NCBI GenBank assembly: GCA_963790575.1
Contig: CAWBPD010000005.1
Location: 1-64,000 of the forward strand
Length of the DNA: 64,000 bases
Reading direction: 5' to 3'
From: CAVTSA01 sp963790575
GTDB lineage: Bacteria; Chloroflexota; Dormibacteria; Dormibacterales; Dormibacteraceae
The notes under the pieces were generated by a model. The model was not told the origin of the DNA. It was given only the letters and a program-made list of their open reading frames with translations, and did not search any database. This document shows, piece by piece, positions 25,168 through 35,672 of the stretch (the stretch's first letter is position 1; every line of letters starts with the position of its first letter). The position numbers and the translations under genes are program-made.

Positions 25168-26411
25168 GCACGGATCCGGGCTGGATTGGAGCCTTGCCCT
25201 TCCAGCCTCACCCGAGGGTTCGCATGGCGTTCATCGGAGCCGGCGGACGGGGCCGGGCACTTATGCGCAACTTCCGGGCGGTAGACGGTGTGGAGGTCAC
25301 GGCCGTTTGCGACCGTGACCCCGGCCGCCTGGCCCGGGCGCAGACAGACTTCCAGGCCCTCGATGCAGGTGCGACAGCTCTCTCCTGGGGGGATGACGTG
25401 GGCGAAGTGCTGCATCGTGACGATGTCGACCTCGTGTGCGTGGCGACCTCGTGGGACTCGCACGCGCCGCTTGCGTTGGCGGCGATGGAGGCCGGCAAGC
25501 ATGTCTGCGTCGAGGTGCCGGCCGCCATCACCACCGAGGACTGCTGGCGGCTCGTCGACGCCTCCGAGCGGACCCGGCGTCACTGTGTGATGCTCGAGAA
25601 CTGCTGCTACGGCTACTGGGAACTGATGCTGCTGGGGATGCTCCGGGCGGGCCTGCTGGGCGAGGTCCTGCACGCGGAGGCGGCATACATCCATGACCTG
25701 CGACGAAGCCTGTTCGCCGATCGACGCGCCGGTCCATGGCGCCGGTTGCAGCACATACACCGCGATGGGAACCTGTACCCCACACACGGACTGGGCCCGG
25801 TCGCCGGCTACCTGGGGATCAATCGGGGCGATCGCTTCGACTACCTGGTCTCGATGAGTTCGCCCCAGCGCGGCCTTGAACTGTGGCGAGAGTCAAACCT
25901 CGAGCGGAGTGACCCAACATGGACCGAGAACTATGTGTGCGGCGACGTGAACACGTCCTTGATCAAGGCCTCCAGTGGGCGCACGGTTCTGGTCCAGCAC
26001 AACGTGACCAGTCCTCGTCCCTACGACCGCCTCAACCTGGTCGCGGGTACCAAGGGGACCTACAGAGACTTTCCGCCCCGGATCTATCTGGACGGCCAGG
26101 AGGGGGAGGAGGAGTACGCCGGCATCGAGGGGTACCGAGAACAATTCGAGCACGTCTGGTGGAAGGAGTATGGCCGACGTGCCAAGGAGATCGGCGGGCA
26201 CGGCGGGATGGACTTCATCATGGCCCAGCAACTCATCCGATCGATGCTGAAGGGCACGGTGCCCGACATGGACGTCTACGATGCCGCCACCTGGAGCGTT
26301 GTCGGCCCGCTGAGTGAAGACTCCGTACGGCTGGGCAGTGTGCCGGTCGCCATTCCGGACTTCACCCGGGGACATTGGGGCACGGCCCGACCGACCGTCG
26401 GCGCCGGTTAA
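25164..26411 (+). CDS. GH109-like Gfo/Idh/MocA protein
   Basis: 415 aa. Rossmann motif IGAGGRGRALM; EVP replaces the usual EKP (VEVPAAITTEDCW); and the long signature GNLYPTHGLGPVAGYLG followed by INRGDRFDYLVSMSS is characteristic of glycoside hydrolase family 109, NAD-dependent alpha-N-acetylgalactosaminidases. No signal peptide, so it would act on imported sugars. With the NgcEFG-like importer close by, it may cleave amino-sugar glycosides. Activity on alpha-GalNAc is an inference from family membership. Confidence 0.8.
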   Translation: MSTDPGWIGALPFQPHPRVRMAFIGAGGRGRALMRNFRAVDGVEVTAVCDRDPGRLARAQTDFQALDAGATALSWGDDVGEVLHRDDVDLVCVATSWDSHAPLALAAMEAGKHVCVEVPAAITTEDCWRLVDASERTRRHCVMLENCCYGYWELMLLGMLRAGLLGEVLHAEAAYIHDLRRSLFADRRAGPWRRLQHIHRDGNLYPTHGLGPVAGYLGINRGDRFDYLVSMSSPQRGLELWRESNLERSDPTWTENYVCGDVNTSLIKASSGRTVLVQHNVTSPRPYDRLNLVAGTKGTYRDFPPRIYLDGQEGEEEYAGIEGYREQFEHVWWKEYGRRAKEIGGHGGMDFIMAQQLIRSMLKGTVPDMDVYDAATWSVVGPLSEDSVRLGSVPVAIPDFTRGHWGTARPTVGAG

Positions 26412-26418
26412 GGGCCCA

Positions 26419-26439
26419 GTATCCGCGCTGTGCGGACAC
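26419..26439. terminator. Candidate bidirectional terminator
   Basis: Hairpin TCCGC-GCTGT-GCGGA with flanking GT/AC pairs in the 45-bp gap between two convergent genes (stops at 26411 and 26457). No clear T-run. Confidence 0.4.
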
Positions 26440-26456
26440 CGGACCCTCGATTCAGA

Positions 26457-28271
26457 TCAGGCGGCCGAGACGGGCTTGAGCTTGCCCATCAACATGAGCA
26501 TGGTGGTGAAGTTGTCGCCATACGGGGCGTTCTGCAAGATCGGATCGCTGTCCGCCGGCCATTTCTGTACCCGGACCCCCTCCAGGGCCGCGTTGTCGCC
26601 GAGGCGGTTCGAGAAGGGCAGACAGGGCACCAACTCGTTGAATGCGATGGCGATCTTGGCTACCAGCGACTTCTGATTGCTCTGGTCCAACCCCAGCGCT
26701 GAGTTCGTGATCAGTGAAGTGAGGTCGACCTGGCCCAGGGCCTGGGTGTTCTGAGTGAGCGGGAAGTCCATGCCCCGGCCTCCGTTGTTCTGGGAGATCG
26801 GGTAGTTGTGGGTGAACAGGTTGGTGACGTAGGCGAAGTACGGGTGGGGCGACGTGGACGATCCCCAGCCCGACGCGACGATGTCGAAGTTGCCCTTGTC
26901 GAAGTCGAGCGGCACCTGAGTGAAGGTTTCCGAGCGCCCGGTCACCTTGATTCCGAACTTGGTGAACTGGCTGGCTGCATCCTGAGCCGACGCCGAGGTG
27001 TCGGCGTACTCGGCGGGGAACAGGATCTCGTACTGGGCCGGCTGGCCGTTGGACTTGATCCACTGACTGCCCTGCTTCGTCCACCCGGCTTGCTGCAAGA
27101 GCGCGGTCGCCTTGCTGGTGTCGAAGTCATAGGTGTTCAACTTTGCGATGTCGCTCGACGACAGCCAGTCGTGCACGAACTGGTCGGCAAAGCCGGTCAT
27201 GTATTTGACCGGTGTGGCCGACGCGCCCATCGTCACGGTCGCGCTCTGGGTGCGGTTGAGGGCGTAGACGAACGCCTGGCGCACCCGCACGTCCCGGAAC
27301 TCGGGCCATTTACCGCAGTTCCAGTACATCCCGTAGCCGGAGTAGACAGGTGGACGCAGGATGCGAATACCCTCCTGCTTGAACTGATCCGCCGTCGCCG
27401 GTGGGAAGCCGTGGGTCGCGTAGTCCACCTTCTTCTGGAGCACGATCGGGGTGACGACCGGAGTCTCACCGTTGTAGAGCACGACCTTCTCGAACAGGAC
27501 CGTGTTGGCCGCGTAGCCGGTCGGGTTCTTCTTCAGCACCATCTGCGAGTTGGTGATGCTGGAGACGTCTATGTTGAAGGGGCCGCTGGCGATGATCTTC
27601 GGGGGCCGGAACGACTGGAGCGACTGGCCCAGCGCCTTCCCCGCGGACGAGTCCATGGTCTGACCCGACTTGTACAGGGACTTGGCCTGGTCGGCGAACT
27701 GACCGAAGGTGGCGCTGCTGTAGATGTACTGCCGGGCGACGTAACGCTCGACCACGGTCGAGGGGACCTTCATGTGCACGGTCACCGTGTGCGTATCCGT
27801 CTCTTCGACGTTGTCGAAGTAATTCCACATCGGGTTGCGCAAGATCCACAGGACCCACAGGCTGTCGGCCAAATCTTTCGACGTCAGCGCTTTCCCGTCG
27901 TCCCACTTGAGCCCGCTCTTGAGCGTGAGCGAGAAGGTATTGGCGGAGGCGTTGAAGCCCCACTTCTCGCCCAGCAGGTTGAGCCACTTGCCCGTCTTCC
28001 AGTAGTACATCCCGGCCGACGGGCAGATGATGTCACCGTAGATGCCGTCGAAGAGCAAGCCGTTGGTCACTCCGTTGACGATGTTGAAGTGACCGGTCGG
28101 TGGCACCTGATAGGGCCAGGCACCGTCGAAGGCCTTCTCCGGGTTTTTCGATCCTCCCGACGACGCCTGGCCGCAGGCCGCAAGCACGGCCGTGCTGGTG
28201 GCGCCCACCCCCAGCAATTTGAGCAGTTCCCGGCGCGTCAGCCGGTTACCACCTGGCACTTGGGTATTCAT
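26457..28271 (-). CDS. Peptide/oligosaccharide-type (family 5) ABC substrate-binding lipoprotein
   Basis: 604 aa from the ATG at 28271, with GGAGGACATTGG upstream. Signal LTRRELLKLLGVGATSTAV ending in lipobox VLAACG, Tat-like. Family-5 features include WDDGKALTSKDLADSLW and FRDVRVRQAFVYALNR. Length fits OppA/DppA-like proteins. It is the last gene of the operon; its ATG overlaps the ATPase stop (ATGA). Substrate may be an oligopeptide, oligosaccharide or opine; not determinable. Confidence 0.88.
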   Translation of the reverse strand: MNTQVPGGNRLTRRELLKLLGVGATSTAVLAACGQASSGGSKNPEKAFDGAWPYQVPPTGHFNIVNGVTNGLLFDGIYGDIICPSAGMYYWKTGKWLNLLGEKWGFNASANTFSLTLKSGLKWDDGKALTSKDLADSLWVLWILRNPMWNYFDNVEETDTHTVTVHMKVPSTVVERYVARQYIYSSATFGQFADQAKSLYKSGQTMDSSAGKALGQSLQSFRPPKIIASGPFNIDVSSITNSQMVLKKNPTGYAANTVLFEKVVLYNGETPVVTPIVLQKKVDYATHGFPPATADQFKQEGIRILRPPVYSGYGMYWNCGKWPEFRDVRVRQAFVYALNRTQSATVTMGASATPVKYMTGFADQFVHDWLSSSDIAKLNTYDFDTSKATALLQQAGWTKQGSQWIKSNGQPAQYEILFPAEYADTSASAQDAASQFTKFGIKVTGRSETFTQVPLDFDKGNFDIVASGWGSSTSPHPYFAYVTNLFTHNYPISQNNGGRGMDFPLTQNTQALGQVDLTSLITNSALGLDQSNQKSLVAKIAIAFNELVPCLPFSNRLGDNAALEGVRVQKWPADSDPILQNAPYGDNFTTMLMLMGKLKPVSAA

Positions 28272-29326
28272 CCAATGTCCTCCTGACCGGTAGCGACCGG
28301 CAATGTCCCCCGTCCGTTGGTGGGCGTCTGCCCGGCTGCGTGTTGTAAATCCCTCTGCACCAGGTGACAAGCGGTTCGCCGGCCAGGGCCGATCTCGAGC
28401 AGCAACGGCCTCTGCACGTCGCACAGCCCGGCCTCGAAACGGGGGCACCGCGGGTGGAAGGGACAGCCGGAGGGCAGGTCGTGAAGCGAGGGGACGTCGG
28501 CTTCGCGGAGATCTGCATCCGACTTGAGACGAACAATGTCTGGGTCCGGCTCTGGCACCGCCGCCAGCAGCGCCTTGGTGTAGGGGTGGGTGGGGTTGTT
28601 GACGATCTCGAGCGTGGGCCCTGACTCGACCACCCGCCCCAGGTACATGACCGCCGTCTGACCCTGCCAGCCGAAGTACTTGGCCACCGCGAGGTCGTGG
28701 GTGATGAAGAGGAATCCCACCCCGAGGTCGTCACGAAGTCGCTTCAACAGGTTGAGCACGCTGACTCGGATCGAGACGTCCAGCATCGAGGTCGCCTCGT
28801 CCGCGATCAGGACCTCGGGGCTGAGGGTCAGAGCTCTGGCCACCGAGAGCCGCTGCCGCTGTCCGCCGCTGAGCTGGTGTGGGTACTTGGTCAGGAAATT
28901 CTCGGCCGGGGTCAGATCCACCTGCTCCAGCAGGTCAGCGACCCTGGCCGCGGTCTGACGGCGCCCACGTGTGATGCCGTGGCGCTGCAGGGGAGCGGCC
29001 AGCGTGGTCAGCACGTTGTGAATCGGGTTGAGGGAGGCGTAGGGATCTTGATGGACGTACTGCACCGCGCGCCGGTAATGCCGGAAGTCCTCTCGGTTCA
29101 GCCTCCAGATGTCACGGCCCCGGAATGAGACCACGCCCTCGGACGGCCGCTGCAGTCCGACCGCGATCTTGGCGCTGGTCGTCTTCCCCGATCCGCTCTC
29201 GCCGACCAGGCACACCACCTGCCCGGCGTCGACGCTGAACGTGACGTCCTCCAGGGCCCGCACCGGCCCCCGCCGGGTGGGGAAGACCTGCCCCACCTTT
29301 TCCAGCGAGACGAGGGGCTCAGCCAC
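28268..29326 (-). CDS. ABC transporter ATPase, OppF/DppF type
   Basis: 352 aa from the GTG at 29326, which overlaps the stop of the preceding ATPase. Walker A GESGSGKTT, signature LSGGQRQRLS, Walker B VLIADEATSMLD (Glu replaced by ADE, as often in OppF), H-loop ITHDLAV. The C-terminal oligopeptide extension with Cys ligands (CPFHPRCPRFEAGLC) typically binds an Fe-S cluster in this subfamily. Confidence 0.92.
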   Translation of the reverse strand: MAEPLVSLEKVGQVFPTRRGPVRALEDVTFSVDAGQVVCLVGESGSGKTTSAKIAVGLQRPSEGVVSFRGRDIWRLNREDFRHYRRAVQYVHQDPYASLNPIHNVLTTLAAPLQRHGITRGRRQTAARVADLLEQVDLTPAENFLTKYPHQLSGGQRQRLSVARALTLSPEVLIADEATSMLDVSIRVSVLNLLKRLRDDLGVGFLFITHDLAVAKYFGWQGQTAVMYLGRVVESGPTLEIVNNPTHPYTKALLAAVPEPDPDIVRLKSDADLREADVPSLHDLPSGCPFHPRCPRFEAGLCDVQRPLLLEIGPGRRTACHLVQRDLQHAAGQTPTNGRGTLPVATGQEDIG

Positions 29327-30371
29327 GGGGCTCCACCACCTGGCGCTGCAGCTCGACTTCCTCCCAGTGATGGCAGGCGACGTCATGGGCGCCGCCGTCG
29401 ATGTTGATGAGAGGCGGGTCCTCCGTCAGGCAAGCCCCCTCCCGCATCCAGGGACAGCGGGGGTGGAACTTGCAGCCGGCGGGCAGGTCGAGCAGGCTGG
29501 GAGGCGCGCCCTGGATCGCCTGGAGTTCGATCAGATCTCCCTTCACCGGCGTGACCGAGTTCAGGAGCGCCACCGTGTACGGATGTCGCGGGGTGTGGAA
29601 GATCTCCCGGACGCTGCCCTGTTCGATGATCCGTCCCGCGTACATGGTCGCCACCCGGTCGGCCAGCTCGGCGGCCATCCCCAGATCGTGTGAGATGAAG
29701 ATCATCGAGAAGCCCAACTTTTGGCGCAGGTCTCGCAGCACCTCGATGATGGCCCGCTGGGTCAGGATGTCGAGGGCGGTGGTCGGCTCGTCCAGGATCA
29801 GAAGCTGCGGGTCGAGGAGCAGGCTGAGCGCGATCAGGACACGCTGCCGCATGCCCCCGCTGAGCTCGTGGGGGAACGCGTTCAGCACCCGGCCGGGATC
29901 CAGCCGCACCATCCGCAGCAGCTGTTCGGCCCGTTCGAGAAGCTCGCGCCGGCCCATCCGCCGGTGGGCCCTGACGGTGTCGAAGACGTGGTCCCGGACC
30001 TTGATCACGGGGTTGAGCGAATTGAGAGCGCCCTGGAAGACCATGGCGCACTCGCTCCAGCGGAAGTTGCGAAGCTCGTCCGAGGGGAGCGTCGTCAGTT
30101 CGGCGATGCCGCCGTCGCGGCGCCGGAAGCTCATCTGACCCTCGACGATCCGGGCCGGTTTGGGCAGCAGGCGGAGCACACCCATGCCCAGGGTGCTCTT
30201 GCCGCATCCGCTCTCTCCGATCAGGGCCAGGCTCTCCCCCTGCTCCAGGTCGAAGGAAACGCCACGCACGGCTTTGACCACCCCCGCCTGAACGCGGTAC
30301 TCGATCACCACGTCCTTCAGTGAGAGGAGTGGGGTCGCGGGCGCTGTCGCCGCGGCCGGGGTCGAGGTCAC
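29319..30371 (-). CDS. ABC transporter ATPase, OppD/DppD type
   Basis: 350 aa from the GTG at 30371 (GTGA overlap with the permease stop). Walker A GESGCGKST, signature LSGGMRQRVLIA, Walker B LLILDEPTTALD, H-loop ISHDLGM, and the C-terminal Cys cluster CKFHPRCPWMREGACL. Pairs with the OppF-type ATPase that follows. Confidence 0.92.
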   Translation of the reverse strand: MTSTPAAATAPATPLLSLKDVVIEYRVQAGVVKAVRGVSFDLEQGESLALIGESGCGKSTLGMGVLRLLPKPARIVEGQMSFRRRDGGIAELTTLPSDELRNFRWSECAMVFQGALNSLNPVIKVRDHVFDTVRAHRRMGRRELLERAEQLLRMVRLDPGRVLNAFPHELSGGMRQRVLIALSLLLDPQLLILDEPTTALDILTQRAIIEVLRDLRQKLGFSMIFISHDLGMAAELADRVATMYAGRIIEQGSVREIFHTPRHPYTVALLNSVTPVKGDLIELQAIQGAPPSLLDLPAGCKFHPRCPWMREGACLTEDPPLINIDGGAHDVACHHWEEVELQRQVVEPRG

Positions 30372-31279
30372 AGCCGCCTCAGGCGGGGGTTGAAGATGTC
30401 GTCCAGCGAGCGGGCCATGGTGACCAGGGCGAGCTGCAGCGCGGCGATGGCCAAGGTCGGCGCCATGATGTACAGGAAGCTGCCCTTGAAGTAGATCGCG
30501 CCGCGCGTCCAGGCGAGGTTGATCATGATCCCCCAGCTGTCGCCGGTGAAGGGGGCCAGTCCCAGGACGTACAGGAAGACCAGGTAGTAGATGCCCCCGG
30601 TCATGAGCAGGACCCAGTTCATGATGATGAAGCTCGCCATGTTGGGCAGGATCTCGAGGAACAGGATCCGCGGCGTGCCCAGGTCGAGCAAGCGGGCCGC
30701 CTCCACGTATTCGCGCTCGCGCAGCGACAGCACCTGGCTGCGGATGGAGCGGGTGAGCACTGGCCAGGACAGGATGGCGATGATCAGCGAGAGCAGGAGC
30801 ACGTTGTCGAGGCGGACGAAGGCGGCGAGGACGGCCAGGAGGACGATCCCGGGCACCGCGAGGAAGATGTCGGCCGCGGTCATGATGGTGGCGTCGATCG
30901 CGCCGCCGACATAGGCGGAGAGCGAGCCCAGGCTGATGGCGATGAGGGTGGCGATCACCGCGGACACGGCCCCGACGATGATGATCGCCCGTCCGCCGTC
31001 GATCATCTCGAGCAGGATGTCCCGGCCCTGGGAGTCGGTGCCGAGCAGATGGGAGGCGCTCGGGCCGTTGTAGATGAGCGCGGTGTTGGTCGGATTGGCG
31101 GGCGCGAAGAAGGGACCGATCAGCTCGATCAGGACGATCAGCACCACGATGATGAAACCCGCGAACCCGGCCCGATTGCGGGTCATCCCCCGGAAGAAGG
31201 TGCCGACCTCGGTCAGCATCTCCCACCACGGGTTGATGGTGGCCGGCGCTTGGGGTTCGCTCGCAGCTCTCAGTGCCAT
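30368..31279 (-). CDS. ABC permease, DppC/OppC type
   Basis: 303 aa. N-terminal cytoplasmic stretch, then about six helices. Contains LLGTDSQGRDIL, the hallmark of this family, and the EAA loop EREYVEAARLLDLGTPRILF. Separated by 1 bp from the upstream permease. Confidence 0.9.
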   Translation of the reverse strand: MALRAASEPQAPATINPWWEMLTEVGTFFRGMTRNRAGFAGFIIVVLIVLIELIGPFFAPANPTNTALIYNGPSASHLLGTDSQGRDILLEMIDGGRAIIIVGAVSAVIATLIAISLGSLSAYVGGAIDATIMTAADIFLAVPGIVLLAVLAAFVRLDNVLLLSLIIAILSWPVLTRSIRSQVLSLREREYVEAARLLDLGTPRILFLEILPNMASFIIMNWVLLMTGGIYYLVFLYVLGLAPFTGDSWGIMINLAWTRGAIYFKGSFLYIMAPTLAIAALQLALVTMARSLDDIFNPRLRRL

Positions 31280-31280
31280 T

Positions 31281-32384
31281 TCACTGCTGCCTGCTGATCC
31301 GGACGCGAGGGTCGAGCCTGCCGTACAGCAGGTCGGCGAGGAGGTTGGCGGCCACGATCGAGACCGTGAGGATGAGGAAGATGCCCTGCATGACCGTGTA
31401 GTCGCGCATGTAGATGGCGTTGTAGAGCGCGAGGCCGATGCCCTGGTACTGGAAGAGCCACTCGACCAGGAGCGAGCCGCCGACCACGAATCCGATCGAG
31501 ATCGCCAGCTGGGCGAAGAGCGGCAGGATGGCGTTGCGGCCCACGTAGGCGGTCACGATGCGGCCGTCGCGCAGGCCCCGGGCTCTGGCCACGGTCACGT
31601 AATCCTCCTCTAGGGTCGCGACCGTGGATGACTTCATGATCAGCATCCAGCCGCCGATCGTGGTCAGGACGTAGGTCGCGATCGGCAGCGCCGCGTGGTA
31701 GAGGGCGTCACCGATGAACGCCAGGTTGATCCCGGGTTCGATGCCGGCCGAGTAGGAGCCCCGCATGTCGGCCACGGAGAAGAGGCCGAGCTGGATGCCG
31801 AGCAGGACCACGATCAGCATGCCCAGGATGTAGTTGGGGACCGAGTGGAAGAAGGATCCGGCGACGGAGAGGGCGTGATCGAGGACGCTCTCCCGCTTGT
31901 AGGCCATGATCATGCCCAGCGTGATCCCGAGGACGAAGCTGGTCAGGAGGCCGAGACCGACGCTGAACAGTGTCCAGGGCAGATAGGAGGCGATGATCGA
32001 AGTGACCGACGTGCCGGGGGAGAGGAACGACTGGCCCATGTTCCCGTGCGCCAGGTTCTGCAGGTAGGTCCAGTACTGCTGGATGAGCGGCTCGTTGGGG
32101 TTGAACTGGAACAAGGCCTGAGCCCGGGCCAGCGCATCCGGGTACGACATGCCGTATTGGCCCATCAGGTTCTGGATGTAGACCTGAACCGGACTGCCCG
32201 GCATCTCCCGGACCAGGAAGAACGTCAGGGTGATGACCACGAAGACGGTGAGGAGCGCCCGCCAGATGCGATTGAAGGCGTACGAACGGAGAACCTTGCC
32301 CAGCAGCCGGCCCGCACCGCGAGAGGGAGGCTGCTCCTGGCTCGGCTCTGCGGCCGGGGCCGGTGAGGTCACGCTGAGGGTCAT
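31281..32384 (-). CDS. ABC permease, DppB/OppB type
   Basis: 367 aa from the ATG at 32384, with GGAGG upstream. A Pro/Ser-rich N-terminal tail precedes helix 1 (ALLTVFVVITLTFFLV). Family features: NPNEPLIQQYWTYLQNL, GNMGQSFLSPG and the EAA loop EEDYVTVARARGLRDGRI. First gene of the five-gene operon permease-permease-ATPase-ATPase-binding protein. Confidence 0.9.
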   Translation of the reverse strand: MTLSVTSPAPAAEPSQEQPPSRGAGRLLGKVLRSYAFNRIWRALLTVFVVITLTFFLVREMPGSPVQVYIQNLMGQYGMSYPDALARAQALFQFNPNEPLIQQYWTYLQNLAHGNMGQSFLSPGTSVTSIIASYLPWTLFSVGLGLLTSFVLGITLGMIMAYKRESVLDHALSVAGSFFHSVPNYILGMLIVVLLGIQLGLFSVADMRGSYSAGIEPGINLAFIGDALYHAALPIATYVLTTIGGWMLIMKSSTVATLEEDYVTVARARGLRDGRIVTAYVGRNAILPLFAQLAISIGFVVGGSLLVEWLFQYQGIGLALYNAIYMRDYTVMQGIFLILTVSIVAANLLADLLYGRLDPRVRISRQQ

Positions 32385-32452
32385 GCGACGTGGGACCTCC
32401 AGTCGTGGGCCTTCCCACGCGGCGCGCGGCGGCCCTCCCTCATCGCGCCCAT

Positions 32453-32480
32453 ACTTTAGAAGGATCCCCACGAAAGTCAA
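32453..32480 (-). promoter_or_regulatory. Promoter of the Opp/Dpp-type operon
   Basis: On the minus strand: -35 TTGACT (32475-32480), 16-bp spacer, -10 TAAAGT (32453-32458). Start near 32446 gives a leader of about 60 nt with a Shine-Dalgarno. The rest of 32385-32596 shows no other clear signal. Confidence 0.6.
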
Positions 32481-32596
32481 GGCCGAGGTTGTCCCGGGTG
32501 GAACCGGGACGCCGCGCGTGCCTGGTGGACGGGCGGCTCAGCCGGCTGTCATGATGTCGATGTGTCGATCGAAGTGGGCCGGGTGCTGAGGGTTCC

Positions 32597-32782
32597 ATGA
32601 TCAGCCCTGAGATGGGGAAGCTGGGGTTCACCTGGGCGGTGCTGCTCATCCTCACCTCGCTCGGGCTGCTGCTGATCGAGAAACATGGTTCGCGGGAGTT
32701 CTTCATCACCATCTTCACGCTCGGCATCGGCGTGATCTTTCTCGGCGTGGTCGCCCTGGTGGTCAGGGTCCTCGGCCGCTGA
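32597..32782 (+). CDS. Small two-helix membrane protein
   Basis: 61 aa. Two hydrophobic helices (FTWAVLLILTSLGLLLIE and FITIFTLGIGVIFLGVVALV) separated by a charged EKHGSREF turn. GAGGG lies a few bases before the ATG. The coding pattern looks genuine, but no family is recognised. Stands alone between the Opp operon promoter and the 3' end of aconitase. Confidence 0.6.
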   Translation: MISPEMGKLGFTWAVLLILTSLGLLLIEKHGSREFFITIFTLGIGVIFLGVVALVVRVLGR

Positions 32783-32863
32783 GGCGATCCCCAAGAGTGC
32801 TCGGATCATAGGGTCCGTCCGACCGGGCCGTCAACGTCGCGGTTCGGTGGGGGTCGGAGGTCC

Positions 32864-35557
<2,694 letters not shown>

Positions 35558-35563
35558 CTCCCC

Positions 35564-35569
35564 AGTGTA
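35564..35569 (-). promoter_or_regulatory. -10 box for leaderless acnA
   Basis: TACACT on the minus strand, exactly 6 nt before the acnA ATG. The intervening GGGGAG touches the ATG and is too close to act as a normal ribosome site. Confidence 0.45.
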
Positions 35570-35608
35570 TCTCGGCGTCGAGAGATTTCGCGCGCCCCCT
35601 CGATAACC

Positions 35609-35672
35609 CCCCTTTCGCGCGAAAGTGGTGCCATAGGGCGCCCGATGAGGCCCCTTTCGCGCGAAAACGGTG
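35609..35672. repeat. 42-bp-period palindromic repeat (array D), interrupted by the element
   Basis: Palindrome TTTCGCGCGAAA occurs at 35613-35624 and 35655-35666, exactly 42 bp apart, each preceded by CCCC and followed by a GGTG context. The second unit is cut by element copy 2 after GGTG. Its continuation appears on the far side (TGGGGCATCCGAT at 37620-37632, compare TAGGGCGCCCGAT in unit 1). Same architecture as the arrays at 49115, 53862 and 61604. Confidence 0.7.
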
